From Runella sp. SP2 (lineage in GTDB: Bacteria; Bacteroidota; Bacteroidia; Cytophagales; Spirosomataceae): a stretch of 64,000 bases of DNA. The stretch spans positions 620,001-684,000 of the forward strand of contig NZ_CP031030.1 in the NCBI RefSeq assembly GCF_003711225.1, read 5' to 3'. The position numbers and the translations under genes are program-made. Numbering within the stretch: position 1 is the first letter of the stretch; every line of letters starts with the position of its first letter. The notes under the pieces are model-generated. The model had not been told where the DNA came from, ran no database searches, and was given only the letters and a program-made list of their open reading frames with translations. Shown one piece after another: positions 38,183 through 47,734 of this stretch.

Positions 38183-39010
38183 ATGCTTTTTTTATTGCAG
38201 TTTGAACAAGACGTGCAGCCGCTATTGCTGTATGCTGCCCCCGTTATTTTTATTTTTGTAGCCCTCGAATACTGGTTCTTACGCCACGACCCGCACCATC
38301 ATTACGACGCTGACGATTTGAAAGCGTCGGTCGGAATTGGGGTGGGTGCTTTGGTCATCAATGGATTATTGAAAGCGCTTACGGTCGGTTTGATTTTGTT
38401 TTGTTATGAACTTGTGCCGTGGCGCATCCCGAATACGTGGTGGGCGTGGGTGTTGGCGTATTTGGGCATTGATTTCTGTAACTATTTTGCCCATTACATT
38501 GCGCACAAACAACGGATTTGGTGGGCGACCCACGTAACGCACCATTCGTCGGAACACCTAAATTTGTCCACTTCGTTTCGAAATTCGTGGACGCAGCACA
38601 TAAAAATCATTTTTTTTCTGCCCGTTTGGCTATCAGGCATCCACCCCGTAATTACGTTTATGTGTTACCAAATCAACTTGCTGTATCAGTTCTGGATTCA
38701 TACGGAGGTCATTACCAAATTGCCTCGCTGGTTTGAGTATATTTTTGTCACGCCGTCGCACCATCGGGTGCACCACGGTAAAAATGATGCCTACCTCGAC
38801 AAAAATTTTGGGACAACATTTATTATTTGGGATCGATTGTTTGGCACGTTTCAAGAAGAAACCGAACGGCCTATTTATGGATTAACGAAACCCGTTACTT
38901 CCAATAATGTCGTTTATCTCAATTTTCACGAGTGGCGAGACATTATTAGGGATGTTCGGAAGGCCAAAAGCTGGCGAGAAGTAACGGGTATTTTGTTTGG
39001 GCCGCCCTAA
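38183..39010 (+). CDS. Sterol desaturase / fatty acid hydroxylase family protein
   Basis: 275 residues, integral membrane, with the di-iron histidine boxes HYIAH, HVTHHSSEH, WIHTE and HHRVHHG. These bind two irons for O2-dependent hydroxylation or desaturation of a lipid. An N-terminal membrane region (about residues 10-110) has at least three helices, with a HHHY cluster at the first turn. The lipid substrate cannot be told from sequence; alkylglycerol or sphingolipid-type substrates are usual in this family. The DUF4833 gene precedes it by 43 bp. Confidence 0.88.
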   Translation: MLFLLQFEQDVQPLLLYAAPVIFIFVALEYWFLRHDPHHHYDADDLKASVGIGVGALVINGLLKALTVGLILFCYELVPWRIPNTWWAWVLAYLGIDFCNYFAHYIAHKQRIWWATHVTHHSSEHLNLSTSFRNSWTQHIKIIFFLPVWLSGIHPVITFMCYQINLLYQFWIHTEVITKLPRWFEYIFVTPSHHRVHHGKNDAYLDKNFGTTFIIWDRLFGTFQEETERPIYGLTKPVTSNNVVYLNFHEWRDIIRDVRKAKSWREVTGILFGPP

Positions 39011-39099
39011 TATTTTGGTATATAAAAGCAATTTAAAGCCTCAAATCGTCTTTCTTTGTAAATTCATTGGTGCGTTTTTCAACCAAAATTTCAAAAAAG

Positions 39100-39396
39100 A
39101 TGGATTTATTAAAAACTCAAATAGGGCGTTTGCGGGTCATTGGTTTTATAGAGGGCGTTTCGTTTTTGCTTATCTTGTTCATAACCATGCCATTAAAGTA
39201 TTATGCCGAGATGCCAGGCCCCAATAAAGTGATTGGCATGGTACACGGATTGCTGTTTGTGCTGTACGTATTGGCGGTAGTACAGAGTAAAATTGAGTAC
39301 AACTGGCCCCTAAAAAAAACGGCTTTGGCCTTGCTTGCCTCTATTGTTCCTTTTGGTACTTTTTGGGCCGACGCGAAATTGTTTCGTCAGGTATAA
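39100..39396 (+). CDS. DUF3817 small membrane protein
   Basis: 98 residues from the ATG at 39100 (MDLLKTQIGRLRVIGFIEG). Three hydrophobic helices, with GVSFLLILFITMPLKYY, GMVHGLLFVLYVLAV and LLASIVPFGTFWADAKL matching the DUF3817 pattern. Inner-membrane protein of unknown function. It ends before a strong terminator. The alternative start at 39067 adds 11 residues without family similarity. Confidence 0.85.
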   Translation: MDLLKTQIGRLRVIGFIEGVSFLLILFITMPLKYYAEMPGPNKVIGMVHGLLFVLYVLAVVQSKIEYNWPLKKTALALLASIVPFGTFWADAKLFRQV

Positions 39397-39411
39397 TATT
39401 TATGATAACAA

Positions 39412-39441
39412 AAGCCCCCGTTCACCTAAGAACGGGGGCTT
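39412..39441. terminator. Bidirectional terminator between DUF3817 gene and metK
   Basis: An 11-bp stem AAGCCCCCGTT / AACGGGGGCTT with loop CACCTAAG lies between converging genes. Confidence 0.9.
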
Positions 39442-39449
39442 TGATATGT

Positions 39450-39473
39450 CTTTCGGTTGTGAGCAACCGAAAG
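39450..39473. repeat. Dispersed palindrome family, copy 4
   Basis: CTTTCGGTT-GTGAGC-AACCGAAAG, a 9-bp perfect stem with the same GTGAGC loop as the copies near 8682, 29349 and 33925 but a different stem sequence. Located 8 bp from the metK stop codon. Confidence 0.7.
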
Positions 39474-39481
39474 CACCTAGC

Positions 39482-40771
39482 TTACAAACCAAAAGCAGCT
39501 TTTACGGCGTCAACGTAGTCGAGTTTTTCCCAAGTGAAAAGTTCTACTTCTACTTCGGCCACTTGACCAGCGTTTTTGAATACTTTCGTTACTACTTGCG
39601 ACTCGCGACCCATGTGGCCATAAGCGGCTGTTTCTGAGTAAATTGGATTGCGTAGTTTGAGGCGTTGCTCAATCGCATAAGGGCGCATATCGAATACGCT
39701 TTCTACGATTTTAGCAATTTCTCCGTCGTTCAATTTTTTGCCATTTTCGCCTTTTACTTTCGATGTTCCGTACGTGTTGATATACAAACCGCAAGGTTTA
39801 GCTACCCCGATAGCGTATGAAATTTGAACCAATACTTCGTCGCAAACGCCTGCTGCTACCAAGTTTTTGGCAATATGACGCGTTGCATAAGCGGCCGAAC
39901 GGTCCACTTTTGAAGGATCTTTACCAGAGAAAGCACCACCACCGTGGGCGCCTTTACCACCGTACGTATCAACGATGATTTTACGACCTGTCAAACCAGT
40001 GTCACCGTGAGGACCACCGATTACGAACTTACCCGTTGGGTTGATGTGGTACGTGATTTGGTCGTTGAACAATTTGCGCAATGAAGGCTTTAACTTGGCT
40101 TTCACGCGTGGAATTACGTAGGTAATGATGTCTTTGCGAATTTGTGCCAACATGGTTTCGTCATCGCCAAAGTCATCGTGCTGCGTTGACACTACGATGG
40201 TGTCAATGCGAATAGGCTTGTTGGTGTCAGAGTATTCGATGGTTACCTGCGACTTTGCATCAGGACGAAGGTACTTGATGCGCTTGTTTTCGCGACGGAT
40301 AGCGGCAAGTTCTTCCAAAATTTTGTGCGACAAGTCTAACGCCAAAGGCATAAAGTTGTCGGTTTCGCGCGTAGCGTAGCCAAACATCATCCCTTGGTCA
40401 CCTGCACCTTGGGCATTTGCCTTACTTTCAAAATCATCTGCTGCTTGACGGTCAACGCCTTGGTTGATGTCGGCTGATTGTTCGTGAATGGCTGAAAGAA
40501 CACCACAAGAGTGTGCTTCAAACATGTACTCAGCTTTGGTATAGCCGATTTTGGCGATTACTTCACGTGCAATTTGCTGCACATCGAGGTATGTTTTGCT
40601 GTTTACCTCACCTGCCAGAACTACTTGGCCAGTGGTAACGAGCGTTTCACAGGCTACTTTTGACGTAGGGTCAAACGCCATGAAGTGGTCAATAAGGGCG
40701 TCCGAAATTTGGTCGGCGACTTTGTCGGGGTGGCCTTCCGATACCGATTCTGAAGTGAATAAATAAGGCAT
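39482..40771 (-). CDS. metK: S-adenosylmethionine synthetase
   Basis: 429 residues. Unmistakable Met[20 protein letters not shown] at the N-terminus, [12 protein letters not shown] (ATP binding), [38 protein letters not shown], and the C-terminal [11 protein letters not shown]. It makes SAM from ATP and methionine in the cytoplasm. It is somewhat longer than E. coli MetK, as is usual in Bacteroidota. It is monocistronic, with a candidate promoter at 40834-40841 and no recognised SAM riboswitch. Confidence 0.97.
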   Translation of the reverse strand: MPYLFTSESVSEGHPDKVADQISDALIDHFMAFDPTSKVACETLVTTGQVVLAGEVNSKTYLDVQQIAREVIAKIGYTKAEYMFEAHSCGVLSAIHEQSADINQGVDRQAADDFESKANAQGAGDQGMMFGYATRETDNFMPLALDLSHKILEELAAIRRENKRIKYLRPDAKSQVTIEYSDTNKPIRIDTIVVSTQHDDFGDDETMLAQIRKDIITYVIPRVKAKLKPSLRKLFNDQITYHINPTGKFVIGGPHGDTGLTGRKIIVDTYGGKGAHGGGAFSGKDPSKVDRSAAYATRHIAKNLVAAGVCDEVLVQISYAIGVAKPCGLYINTYGTSKVKGENGKKLNDGEIAKIVESVFDMRPYAIEQRLKLRNPIYSETAAYGHMGRESQVVTKVFKNAGQVAEVEVELFTWEKLDYVDAVKAAFGL

Positions 40772-40833
40772 TCTTCTATTGTATGATTTACGAAGTATGA
40801 ATTACGATTTGTGTGTCGTTGAATTTTAGAGAG

Positions 40834-40841
40834 CAAAAATA
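40834..40841 (-). promoter_or_regulatory. metK: Candidate -7 box of metK
   Basis: On the minus strand TATTTTTG matches TAnnTTTG exactly, about 60 bp upstream of the metK ATG. No clear TTG lies at the expected -33 distance. Confidence 0.4.
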
Positions 40842-40940
40842 GGTTATTTTCAGAGATAAAGAAAAAAGAACGAACTTTGTGTCCCCGCAAGATAGTGTTT
40901 TTGGGGATTAATTATTTTACGTACTAATTTTTGGTTAGCA

Positions 40941-41936
40941 ATGGTAAAAATTGAAAATATAGAATTAGGCGACTTTCCATTGTTGTTGGCGCCGATGGAA
41001 GATGTCTCAGACCCGCCGTTTCGGGCGGTGTGTAAAGAAGGTGGTGCTGACTTGATGTACACCGAGTTTGTCTCGTCGGAAGGTTTGATTCGCGATGCGG
41101 CTAAAAGTGTGCAAAAGCTAGATATTTTTGAATACGAGCGCCCCATCGGGATTCAGCTTTTTGGGAGCGACATCGAAACCATGGGTGAATGTACCAAAAT
41201 CGCGACCAAAGCGGGTCCCGATTTGATTGACATTAACTACGGATGCCCTGTTAAACAAGTGGCTTGTCGCGGAGCAGGTGCGGCGTTGTTGCAGGATATT
41301 CCTAAAATGGTCAAAATGACCGAAGCAGTGGTGAAAGCTACCCACTTGCCCGTGACGGTTAAAACCCGTTTGGGCTGGGACGAATCCACCAAAAACATTG
41401 AGGACGTAGCCGAACGCTTGCAAGACATTGGCATCAAAGCACTGACTGTGCACGGGCGCACGCGCGTTCAGATGTACAAAGGGGATGCCGATTGGACGCT
41501 CATTGGTAAAATCAAGGATAATCCACGCATCAAAATTCCAATTTTTGGCAACGGTGACATTGACAGCCCCGAAAAAGCAATCGAATACCGTGACCGCTTT
41601 GGTGTAGATGGCATCATGATTGGGCGTGCGAGTATCGGTTATCCTTGGATTTTTAACGAAATCAAACATTTCATCAAAACGGGTGAGCACTTGGCGCCAC
41701 CTACTACTGCCGAACGCGTACGCGTGTGCAGAAAACACCTCGATTTTTCGATTAAATGGAAAGGTGAACGTACGGGGATTTTGGAAATGCGCCGCCACTA
41801 CGCTACTTATTTTAAAGGTTTGAACAATTTTAAACCCTACCGAATGCGTTTAGTGGAAACCCTCGACTACGCTCATATTCTGGAGATTTTGGATGAAGTA
41901 ACCGACATCTACGCCCTAGAAAAAGTGGAAGCGTAA
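40941..41936 (+). CDS. dusB: tRNA-dihydrouridine synthase
   Basis: 331 residues, TIM-barrel flavoenzyme. LAPMEDVSDPPFR (FMN binding), IDINYGCPVKQVACRGAGAAL with the catalytic Cys, VTVKTRLGW, TVHGRTRVQMYKG and IFGNGDI...GIMIGRASIGYPWIF are the Dus signatures; the ALL..P and RTRVQMY patterns fit the DusB branch. It reduces uridines in the D-loop of tRNA. The start at 40941 fits the domain. metK is divergent upstream. Confidence 0.92.
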   Translation: MVKIENIELGDFPLLLAPMEDVSDPPFRAVCKEGGADLMYTEFVSSEGLIRDAAKSVQKLDIFEYERPIGIQLFGSDIETMGECTKIATKAGPDLIDINYGCPVKQVACRGAGAALLQDIPKMVKMTEAVVKATHLPVTVKTRLGWDESTKNIEDVAERLQDIGIKALTVHGRTRVQMYKGDADWTLIGKIKDNPRIKIPIFGNGDIDSPEKAIEYRDRFGVDGIMIGRASIGYPWIFNEIKHFIKTGEHLAPPTTAERVRVCRKHLDFSIKWKGERTGILEMRRHYATYFKGLNNFKPYRMRLVETLDYAHILEILDEVTDIYALEKVEA

Positions 41937-41960
41937 GGGATTCATAAAACCTTTTGAACT

Positions 41961-42413
41961 ATGCGCACTCACTGGTTAAGTAGTTGCCTTTTGTTGTTGA
42001 TAGCAACATTGGCAGTGGCTCAAAAAAACACCCAAGGTATTTCGGGACAAGTACTTTGGAAGGCTGGAAATTTTATGCCTACTATCGGTACCAAAGCGTC
42101 CGTTCCCAAAGCAGTACCCGTGGTGAGAGAGGTGTATATTTATGCTTTGACGAATGATAAACAGGTAGAGGCGGGTGAAGATGCGGGTTTTTATCAAAAA
42201 GTGAATTCAAAACTCGTCAGAAAAGTAAAAACTGATAAAAAGGGGCGTTTTTCAGTGACGCTGCCAGTGGGTTATTATTCAGTGTTTACTAAAGAAGAAA
42301 AAGGGCTTTATGCCAATCTATTTGACGATGCCATGAATATTAATCCAATTCAAGTTCAAAAACGTCGTTGGACAAAAGTGGAAATGATAATTGATTATCA
42401 AGCTGTTTATTAA
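41961..42413 (+). CDS. Secreted carboxypeptidase-regulatory-like protein
   Basis: 150 residues: signal peptide (MRTHWLSSCLLLLIATLAVAQ) then a small beta-sandwich (ISGQVLWKAGNFMP...VYIYALTN...VKTDKKGRFSVTLPVGYYSVF), resembling carboxypeptidase-regulatory-like domains that usually sit at the front of TonB receptors but here stand alone. Similar short stand-alone proteins occur widely in Cytophagales. Role unknown, extracytoplasmic. It lies 24 bp downstream of dus and may share its transcript. Confidence 0.75.
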   Translation: MRTHWLSSCLLLLIATLAVAQKNTQGISGQVLWKAGNFMPTIGTKASVPKAVPVVREVYIYALTNDKQVEAGEDAGFYQKVNSKLVRKVKTDKKGRFSVTLPVGYYSVFTKEEKGLYANLFDDAMNINPIQVQKRRWTKVEMIIDYQAVY

Positions 42414-42437
42414 AAGAACCTCCCGAAAGTTTTGAAC
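42413..42437. repeat. Inverted copy of terminator arm, left of IS
   Basis: These 25 bp are the perfect reverse complement of 43790-43814. It includes the CCTCCCGAAAG arm of the terminator found on the other side of the insertion element. Confidence 0.85.
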
Positions 42438-42439
42438 AT

Positions 42440-43778
42440 TGTTGTACGCTTTAAAGTTAGGTACGCTCAAACAGACATTTAGTTTGATTGGTTTTTTTGT
42501 TTTGAAAATACGGTCATATTTTTGATTCTATCATCAGTAAGACAGTTATCGGCAATATTTTTGATAATTTGAGTGGAGTTCGAGATTTGCCACTTCAAGG
42601 TATCTGGCTTGAATTTAAGTTGGACAAATTGGTGAGCAAATTCTTTTCCTACCCTAATCGTTTGTCCGAAATGCGTAATTTGTCCTACTGATGATACTTT
42701 TCGAGTGTAGATTTTTTTTGCAATAAATTCATGAACTCTCTTTGAATCAAAGTCTTTACTTGAAAATACGCGTTGTTTAGTAATTAACTCAGGGAAAGCC
42801 ATCGCCCTGGTTTTTCCCTCCAGCCGAGTTACTGGATACAGCTGTCGTTGAATATGAATTTGGGCATCTAGCTTGGCTTGTAATTCTTGTAAACAACGGC
42901 AAGCTTGCACTTCTGCCCAGCGTTGAGTGGTATCTTGCATTTTCTCAACGCGATTATTCATCTGTGGACAATAAGGTTTATTCCAAGTCAAATCAATATC
43001 GTGAGCGATAAGCCACAGCGCTAAAGGCGGAGTAGGTGCCCCAGCAGGACTTCCGAATGGCTCGCCATTATCTACTCTAAAACAACCTGCTTTTCCCCAT
43101 TTGTTGAAAACCTCAATAAGTTTTTGCCGTATTTGGTCAATGGGCACTTGATTGATTCGGGCATAGGGGGAAAACGGGTGCTTCCAGACAAGCTCCACTT
43201 TTTTCATCCACAATGGTCAAATAACAAGCTGATTGACCATTTTCTAAGCTTAATCGTTCTTTGGCATCTACCTGCCAGATGTTATGAACCTGTGTTGATT
43301 GCCCAATTTTGGGTTCTAATTTTTAGGAACGTGGTTTGCTCATATGAGCTGACAAAAACCAACGTTGAATCGTGCGTACATGAACCACCTGAGAGCAACC
43401 ATAGCGATTGACCAGGTGCATATGAATCAAGGGGCTTCCCCAATTTGGATGTAAACGTTTTAGCCAAAGAGCTCCTCGATAAATCACATCGGATCTACTG
43501 GGCGGCTTTTTGCCACAGTTCTCATATGCTGTTCGTAAATTTGATTGGGGAGTTTTTTGGTGTTTATGCCATAAGTTTCGCAGGGTAGCATAGGGAACAC
43601 CTAAGTGTTCACTAATATATTTTAGTGTTTTACCTGAGGCTTTTAACTCCAGTAATGACTGCCGTATCGCTGTATTGGTCGCTTGTCCCATCGGTTGTTG
43701 CTTGTATGAGCGTATATCAAAAAACAAAAGTACTTAACTTCTTGCCGCTATAAATACTTAACTTTAAGACGTACAGCA
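42440..43778. mobile_element. IS481-like insertion sequence, about 1.34 kb, inactive
   Basis: The ends form imperfect inverted repeats of about 24 bp: TGTTGTACGCTTTAAAGTTA from 42440, and TGCTGTACGTCTTAAAGTTA on the opposite strand from 43778. Inside lies one disrupted transposase gene (minus strand). No convincing target-site duplication was seen; instead the element is bracketed by 25-bp inverted copies of a terminator sequence. Confidence 0.75.
42479..43727 (-). pseudogene. Disrupted IS481-like transposase
   Basis: The N-terminal part (start 43727 or 43691) has a helix-turn-helix (LKASGKTLKYISEHLGVPYATL) and a second DNA-binding region. The frame is stopped by TAA at 43323-43325, yet the same frame continues with WQVDAKERL (first catalytic Asp, near 43258-43278). 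A frameshift at or near the run of five G at 43166-43170 then moves the reading into the downstream frame, which carries the second Asp (FRVDNGEPFG) and the catalytic Glu (MNNRVEKMQ). Two separate lesions make decay far likelier than programmed frameshifting. The rve integrase core and a C-terminal beta domain are otherwise complete, so the inactivation is recent. Confidence 0.85.
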
Positions 43779-43810
43779 ACCTCCCGAAAGTTCAAAACTT
43801 TCGGGAGGTT
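43778..43810. terminator. Bidirectional terminator beside the IS
   Basis: A 14-bp perfect stem AACCTCCCGAAAGT / ACTTTCGGGAGGTT with a short TCAAA loop, followed by TCTTTATTT. It serves the minus-strand surface-protein gene ending at 43819. Confidence 0.85.
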
Positions 43811-43814
43811 CTTT
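43790..43814. repeat. Inverted copy of terminator arm, right of IS
   Basis: Perfect 25-bp reverse complement of 42413-42437; overlaps the terminator hairpin. Confidence 0.85.
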
Positions 43815-43818
43815 ATTT

Positions 43819-46800
43819 CTACTCCCTAACTACCTTCACTGAAGATTCTACCTTACCGTTTCGCTTATACGATAAGATATACGTACCAGCGGGAAGCTCT
43901 TGGGTTGATACTTCTATTTCATTTGCGTTGCTAGTAAGTGACACTGATTTGACCAACTTGCCTTGAATGGTATGAAGTTCGAGCTGAGTTTTATCGGCCA
44001 AACTTCTTGATTTGAGCAAGTTATCCAACTTCACTTTCATTACATTTTCAAATGGATTGGGCATTACTTTTAGCAATGATGGTTCCAATTCTTTTTCTTC
44101 TTCCAGGGCAGGAGTTACCTCAACGGCGGCTTCTCGTGCAGCAGCATTAGAAGGTTCTGACAAGAGGTTGGCAGGTAGCATTTGGGCACAATTTCCAGCA
44201 GTTCCCATTCCTGGCGTTACCGTGATGGTGCGACAAGCTTTGGCTACGCACTCACAAGGGCCATTTCCGTTGTCAGCATAAACAGTTAAGCAAACGTTGT
44301 AAGTACCAGCACTGAGGTAAGTGTGTGAGAAAGTAGCACTGTTTGACCAGTTGCCATCACCAAAATCCCAATGGTAGGCGGATATAGGGTATGTACTGGC
44401 ACTTCCTGTTGAGTTAAACAATACTTGTAAGCCCGTAGCTGCATAACTGATACATGGTGTGACGGTGCATACACATTTTGCTACCACAATTTGGTACGTA
44501 AGTGTTTGCTTTCCACAGCCATTGTCGTAGGTGAGTATAACCGTATAAGTGCCTGGATTAGTATAAGCATGGCTTGGATTAAGGGCCGTAGAGGTGAATC
44601 CATCGCCAAAGTTCCAAAGTACATTCTGAACGGGACAATCGCTTGTTACCAAGCGCAACGTTACAGGCAATCCTAAACAGGCTGTTTTGGGAACGGTAAT
44701 GGCAGGAGTACAGCAACATTTTTTCGACTCGGTTTTGATACATGTAGTACCATTGGCAAACGTAATATTGTAAGTAATAACTACATTGCCGCTCGAGGTA
44801 GCTTTGAAACACGCATCAACGGTCGTGGAATCGCAAGTACCCGTTGGAGTAAAGGTATAGGTGGACGTTCCTACGTAGCTGGTTGGTGCGGGGTTGCAGG
44901 TCCATGCCAAGTTCGTAAACGTGCCGTTGGTCAAAGTAACTTTGACTTGTTTTACGGGACACGCGACTTTCAATTTGCTACAACACAATTTGTCGGTCGG
45001 AACAATTTGGGTTTTTTCACAGCAATTTACTGCCGCCGCGTCAATGGAAACACAGGCCAAGTTAGACTCACATGGGGTGAGGTTTACGTCGGTATTGGCG
45101 TTGTTGATGTACATCAAGGCAGCCGCTGTTGCGGCAAAGGTATTGCAGGCTTTTTGGGCGTTTTGGGCCGAGGCGCTTACCAAAGCCCTGAAGTCGTATT
45201 GCTGCGTAGCGGTTGGCATAAAACTACTGCCAAAATTCGCTTTTACATTGCGAGCACTAACCGCTGAGGCTGTCCAAGTGGTGGTGTTACATCCCCCAGG
45301 CGAATACGATAGGTCAGGAAGGCAAATGTTGACCGAATTGGCATAAGTGGAGGAAGCACTCAATGGCGTTGCACCCACAAAATTTTGGTGCAAAACATCA
45401 AACTGACTACCACGGCTTACCGCTCGGTTGAGCATCAAATAATCCGTCGTTACGTTGTCGCGGGGGAGCATGTCAAAAAACAACAAATTTTTGAGGGCAG
45501 CTCCTGTTTTGGTCAATCCCAAGCGATATATAACGTTTGTATTTGGATTGGTAACTGCGGAAGTAGCGAAGGTTGCTCCGTTGTCTTTGCTTAATTTTTT
45601 ATCCAACGTAAAGCCAAAAACCGCGTTTGTTGTGAGATATTCGGTATTGGAAGTAGCTAGCACTGCTGACAAGTTGGAATGAACTCTAAAGAAGTTAGGA
45701 ATAACACCAACGGCAGCATTGTTGAGGACTTTTACGTCAAATTCGATGAAGTAAAAAGGGACGCCCGCCGTGCCGTATTGGCCGCAGTTGGGGTAATAGA
45801 CATTGGCGCAGCTAGTACCGATGGTTGGGATGTTCCAACGCAGGTTATTTCCTGCGTGAGCGGTAGAAACGCCCGTCCAGGCAGTAGTTCCAATAGGAAT
45901 GCCCGAGCCTGCCGTACATACTGGACTGTAATTGCTTGATATATAGTAGGTTTCGTTTCCGACGTACTGCAAATTTGCATTTAACAAATCATTGATGTAA
46001 GCGCCCGATAGTACGGCTGTGCCGATGTTTTGAACCCGTAAACGATACCGCAACACTTGCCCTTGATTATAAGTCGTTTGCTTGTTACAAATTTCTTTGA
46101 AAGCACAAACGTTGGTTGTTGGTGGATAAATCGCGATGGTATTACAAGAAGTACGAACCGTCGTAGGATTAGGCATGGGATACCTCAAGCTCGCACAGTT
46201 CATAATACTGCTTGAAGCTAGGGAGTTAATGGTAAAGTTGATGCGGTACGAAACGCAAGCCCCCACGGCTAAAGTACCATTGTTTTGAAAATAAATGGCG
46301 GGGTTAGTCCCTAGCGTGGCAGTGTAAGTTTGTGTCGAAGTGGCATTGACCAAAACGTTAGCAGAATTAACATTGACAGTGACAGGGTTAGCCGCAGTTC
46401 CTGTTACCTGAATGCTCGTGACCGTAATGCCCGTCGGGATGTTGTCATACACATTGAAGCTGGAGAGTGGAGAGGTACCATTGTTGCAGACGACGATGTT
46501 GTAATAGCCTGCGCAGCCACGAGCATTGCCCGATACATAAGAATATTTGCTAATTTGTCCAGAGGTAACGGGAGCCGATTTGGTAACGCAAATTTGGAGT
46601 GAATCGGCGTGTTTACCGCAATTGGGAGAGGTGGGTTTGCCCAAATCACCCGTTAAAACTGCTTTATTGGTGCGACTGGTGTTGACGGCAAAACCAGGAT
46701 AATAGATTTTAATTTTAGCCTGCCGCTGGAAATAGTTTTGGGTAGCGTCAAGCGTTCCTAAGCCTGTCCAAGTGATATTGGTGCCCGAAGCAGTGATAGT

Positions 46801-47511
46801 GCCCGTAGCGGGAGCAATGGGGGCGCCGCTAACAAATACCGCACCCGCGGGCATTCGATCCACGATGGAGGCATTTTCCAAATTGAGAAAACCGTACAAT
46901 CCCGTGTTTTTATAAACCGAGACAATGTATTCAACGGTGTCGCTCAACGTCGCCCATTGGCACGTACCACCCGTGTAAGCTAGGCCGCTGGGTACTTTAT
47001 AGACTTTCCACGGGTCGGTGGCTTGGGCGGTGGTACTTACGTAGCCTGTACAAAGATCAGCACCTGTGGAGGTTCGTAAGCAAGCGCGGTTGCGGGCGGT
47101 TTCTCCGTTACAAGTTGTTCCAGCGGGAAACTTCACGTTGATTTGAAAAGACCCCGAGCAAGTTGACGTCGTCGAGGGTATCTGATAAGAAACTTGGGTA
47201 CCTCCCACAACGGTTGTTTGAGATACGCTTGGCGTACCACATACGGCCGTTGCAATGACGTTGTCAACCACCAATGGGCTAGGCACTACATCCGTGATGG
47301 TCGTAGCGGGTGAGCCAGCAGGGATGGTATAAAAGATTGTGTACGTAAACCCAACTCCAGTTGGGATGGTCGAATTACTAACCACTTTTTTCAAAAAATA
47401 ACCACCAAGGTTGGCTTCTTGAGAGGTGGTTGAATTTTGGGCAATTGCACCTATGGATAGGCACCAAAATAGCAAAATCCTCCACCAATGTGTAGTAAAT
47501 GGTTGTTTCAT
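43819..47511 (-). CDS. T9SS cargo surface protein with DUF11-like and PKD domains
   Basis: 1230 residues. Signal peptide (about 1-24, ending AIAQ); several DUF11-like modules with paired cysteines (about 30-920; VGFTYTIFYTIPAG, YNIVVCNNGTSPLSSFNVYDNIPTG, VLRYRLRVQNIGTAVLSGAYINDLL); two PKD domains (about 930-1100) with the typical WNFGDGF...AYTNPGTYTV and WDFGDGNW...TYLSAGTYNV; and a T9SS type A sorting domain (about 1150-1230, VMPNPFENVMKVKL...AGTYILSY). A surface structural or adhesive role is inferred. It shares module types with the truncated giant protein at the left edge but uses a different C-terminus. Confidence 0.88.
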   Translation of the reverse strand: MKQPFTTHWWRILLFWCLSIGAIAQNSTTSQEANLGGYFLKKVVSNSTIPTGVGFTYTIFYTIPAGSPATTITDVVPSPLVVDNVIATAVCGTPSVSQTTVVGGTQVSYQIPSTTSTCSGSFQINVKFPAGTTCNGETARNRACLRTSTGADLCTGYVSTTAQATDPWKVYKVPSGLAYTGGTCQWATLSDTVEYIVSVYKNTGLYGFLNLENASIVDRMPAGAVFVSGAPIAPATGTITASGTNITWTGLGTLDATQNYFQRQAKIKIYYPGFAVNTSRTNKAVLTGDLGKPTSPNCGKHADSLQICVTKSAPVTSGQISKYSYVSGNARGCAGYYNIVVCNNGTSPLSSFNVYDNIPTGITVTSIQVTGTAANPVTVNVNSANVLVNATSTQTYTATLGTNPAIYFQNNGTLAVGACVSYRINFTINSLASSSIMNCASLRYPMPNPTTVRTSCNTIAIYPPTTNVCAFKEICNKQTTYNQGQVLRYRLRVQNIGTAVLSGAYINDLLNANLQYVGNETYYISSNYSPVCTAGSGIPIGTTAWTGVSTAHAGNNLRWNIPTIGTSCANVYYPNCGQYGTAGVPFYFIEFDVKVLNNAAVGVIPNFFRVHSNLSAVLATSNTEYLTTNAVFGFTLDKKLSKDNGATFATSAVTNPNTNVIYRLGLTKTGAALKNLLFFDMLPRDNVTTDYLMLNRAVSRGSQFDVLHQNFVGATPLSASSTYANSVNICLPDLSYSPGGCNTTTWTASAVSARNVKANFGSSFMPTATQQYDFRALVSASAQNAQKACNTFAATAAALMYINNANTDVNLTPCESNLACVSIDAAAVNCCEKTQIVPTDKLCCSKLKVACPVKQVKVTLTNGTFTNLAWTCNPAPTSYVGTSTYTFTPTGTCDSTTVDACFKATSSGNVVITYNITFANGTTCIKTESKKCCCTPAITVPKTACLGLPVTLRLVTSDCPVQNVLWNFGDGFTSTALNPSHAYTNPGTYTVILTYDNGCGKQTLTYQIVVAKCVCTVTPCISYAATGLQVLFNSTGSASTYPISAYHWDFGDGNWSNSATFSHTYLSAGTYNVCLTVYADNGNGPCECVAKACRTITVTPGMGTAGNCAQMLPANLLSEPSNAAAREAAVEVTPALEEEKELEPSLLKVMPNPFENVMKVKLDNLLKSRSLADKTQLELHTIQGKLVKSVSLTSNANEIEVSTQELPAGTYILSYKRNGKVESSVKVVRE

Positions 47512-47666
47512 AGGGTAAGTAAGAAGTGTAAGAAATAGAAAAAATTAATGCGTTTTTAACGCGAGTGTTGAAGCATATCAACAGAGAAATAGAAGCAAAA
47601 ATAATGCCGTTTCCTGCGAGAGTGTAGGAAAAATGCACATCTAAAAAGGAATACTATTGTTTTGAA

Positions 47667-47701
47667 AACATGCTCATTAATTGAGTGTTAATGAGCATGT
47701 T
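47667..47701 (-). terminator. Terminator hairpin after the DUF2891 gene
   Basis: A 14-bp perfect stem AACATGCTCATTAA / TTAATGAGCATGTT with a 7-base loop, 34 bp downstream of the DUF2891 stop. AT-rich, with T-rich sequence following on the minus strand. Confidence 0.7.
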
Positions 47702-47734
47702 AATGAAAGTGTTATCAAAAATTGTGCCACATTT

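Noticed and set aside
40772..40940. SAM riboswitch before metK
   Set aside because: The leader is short and AT-rich without a recognisable SAM aptamer.
41118..41798. 226-codon minus-strand frame opposite dus
   Set aside because: Antisense shadow; the Dus signatures are on the plus strand.
43160..43330. Programmed frameshift in the IS transposase
   Set aside because: A separate in-frame stop upstream of the shift and the single-frame organisation usual in IS481 favour decay.
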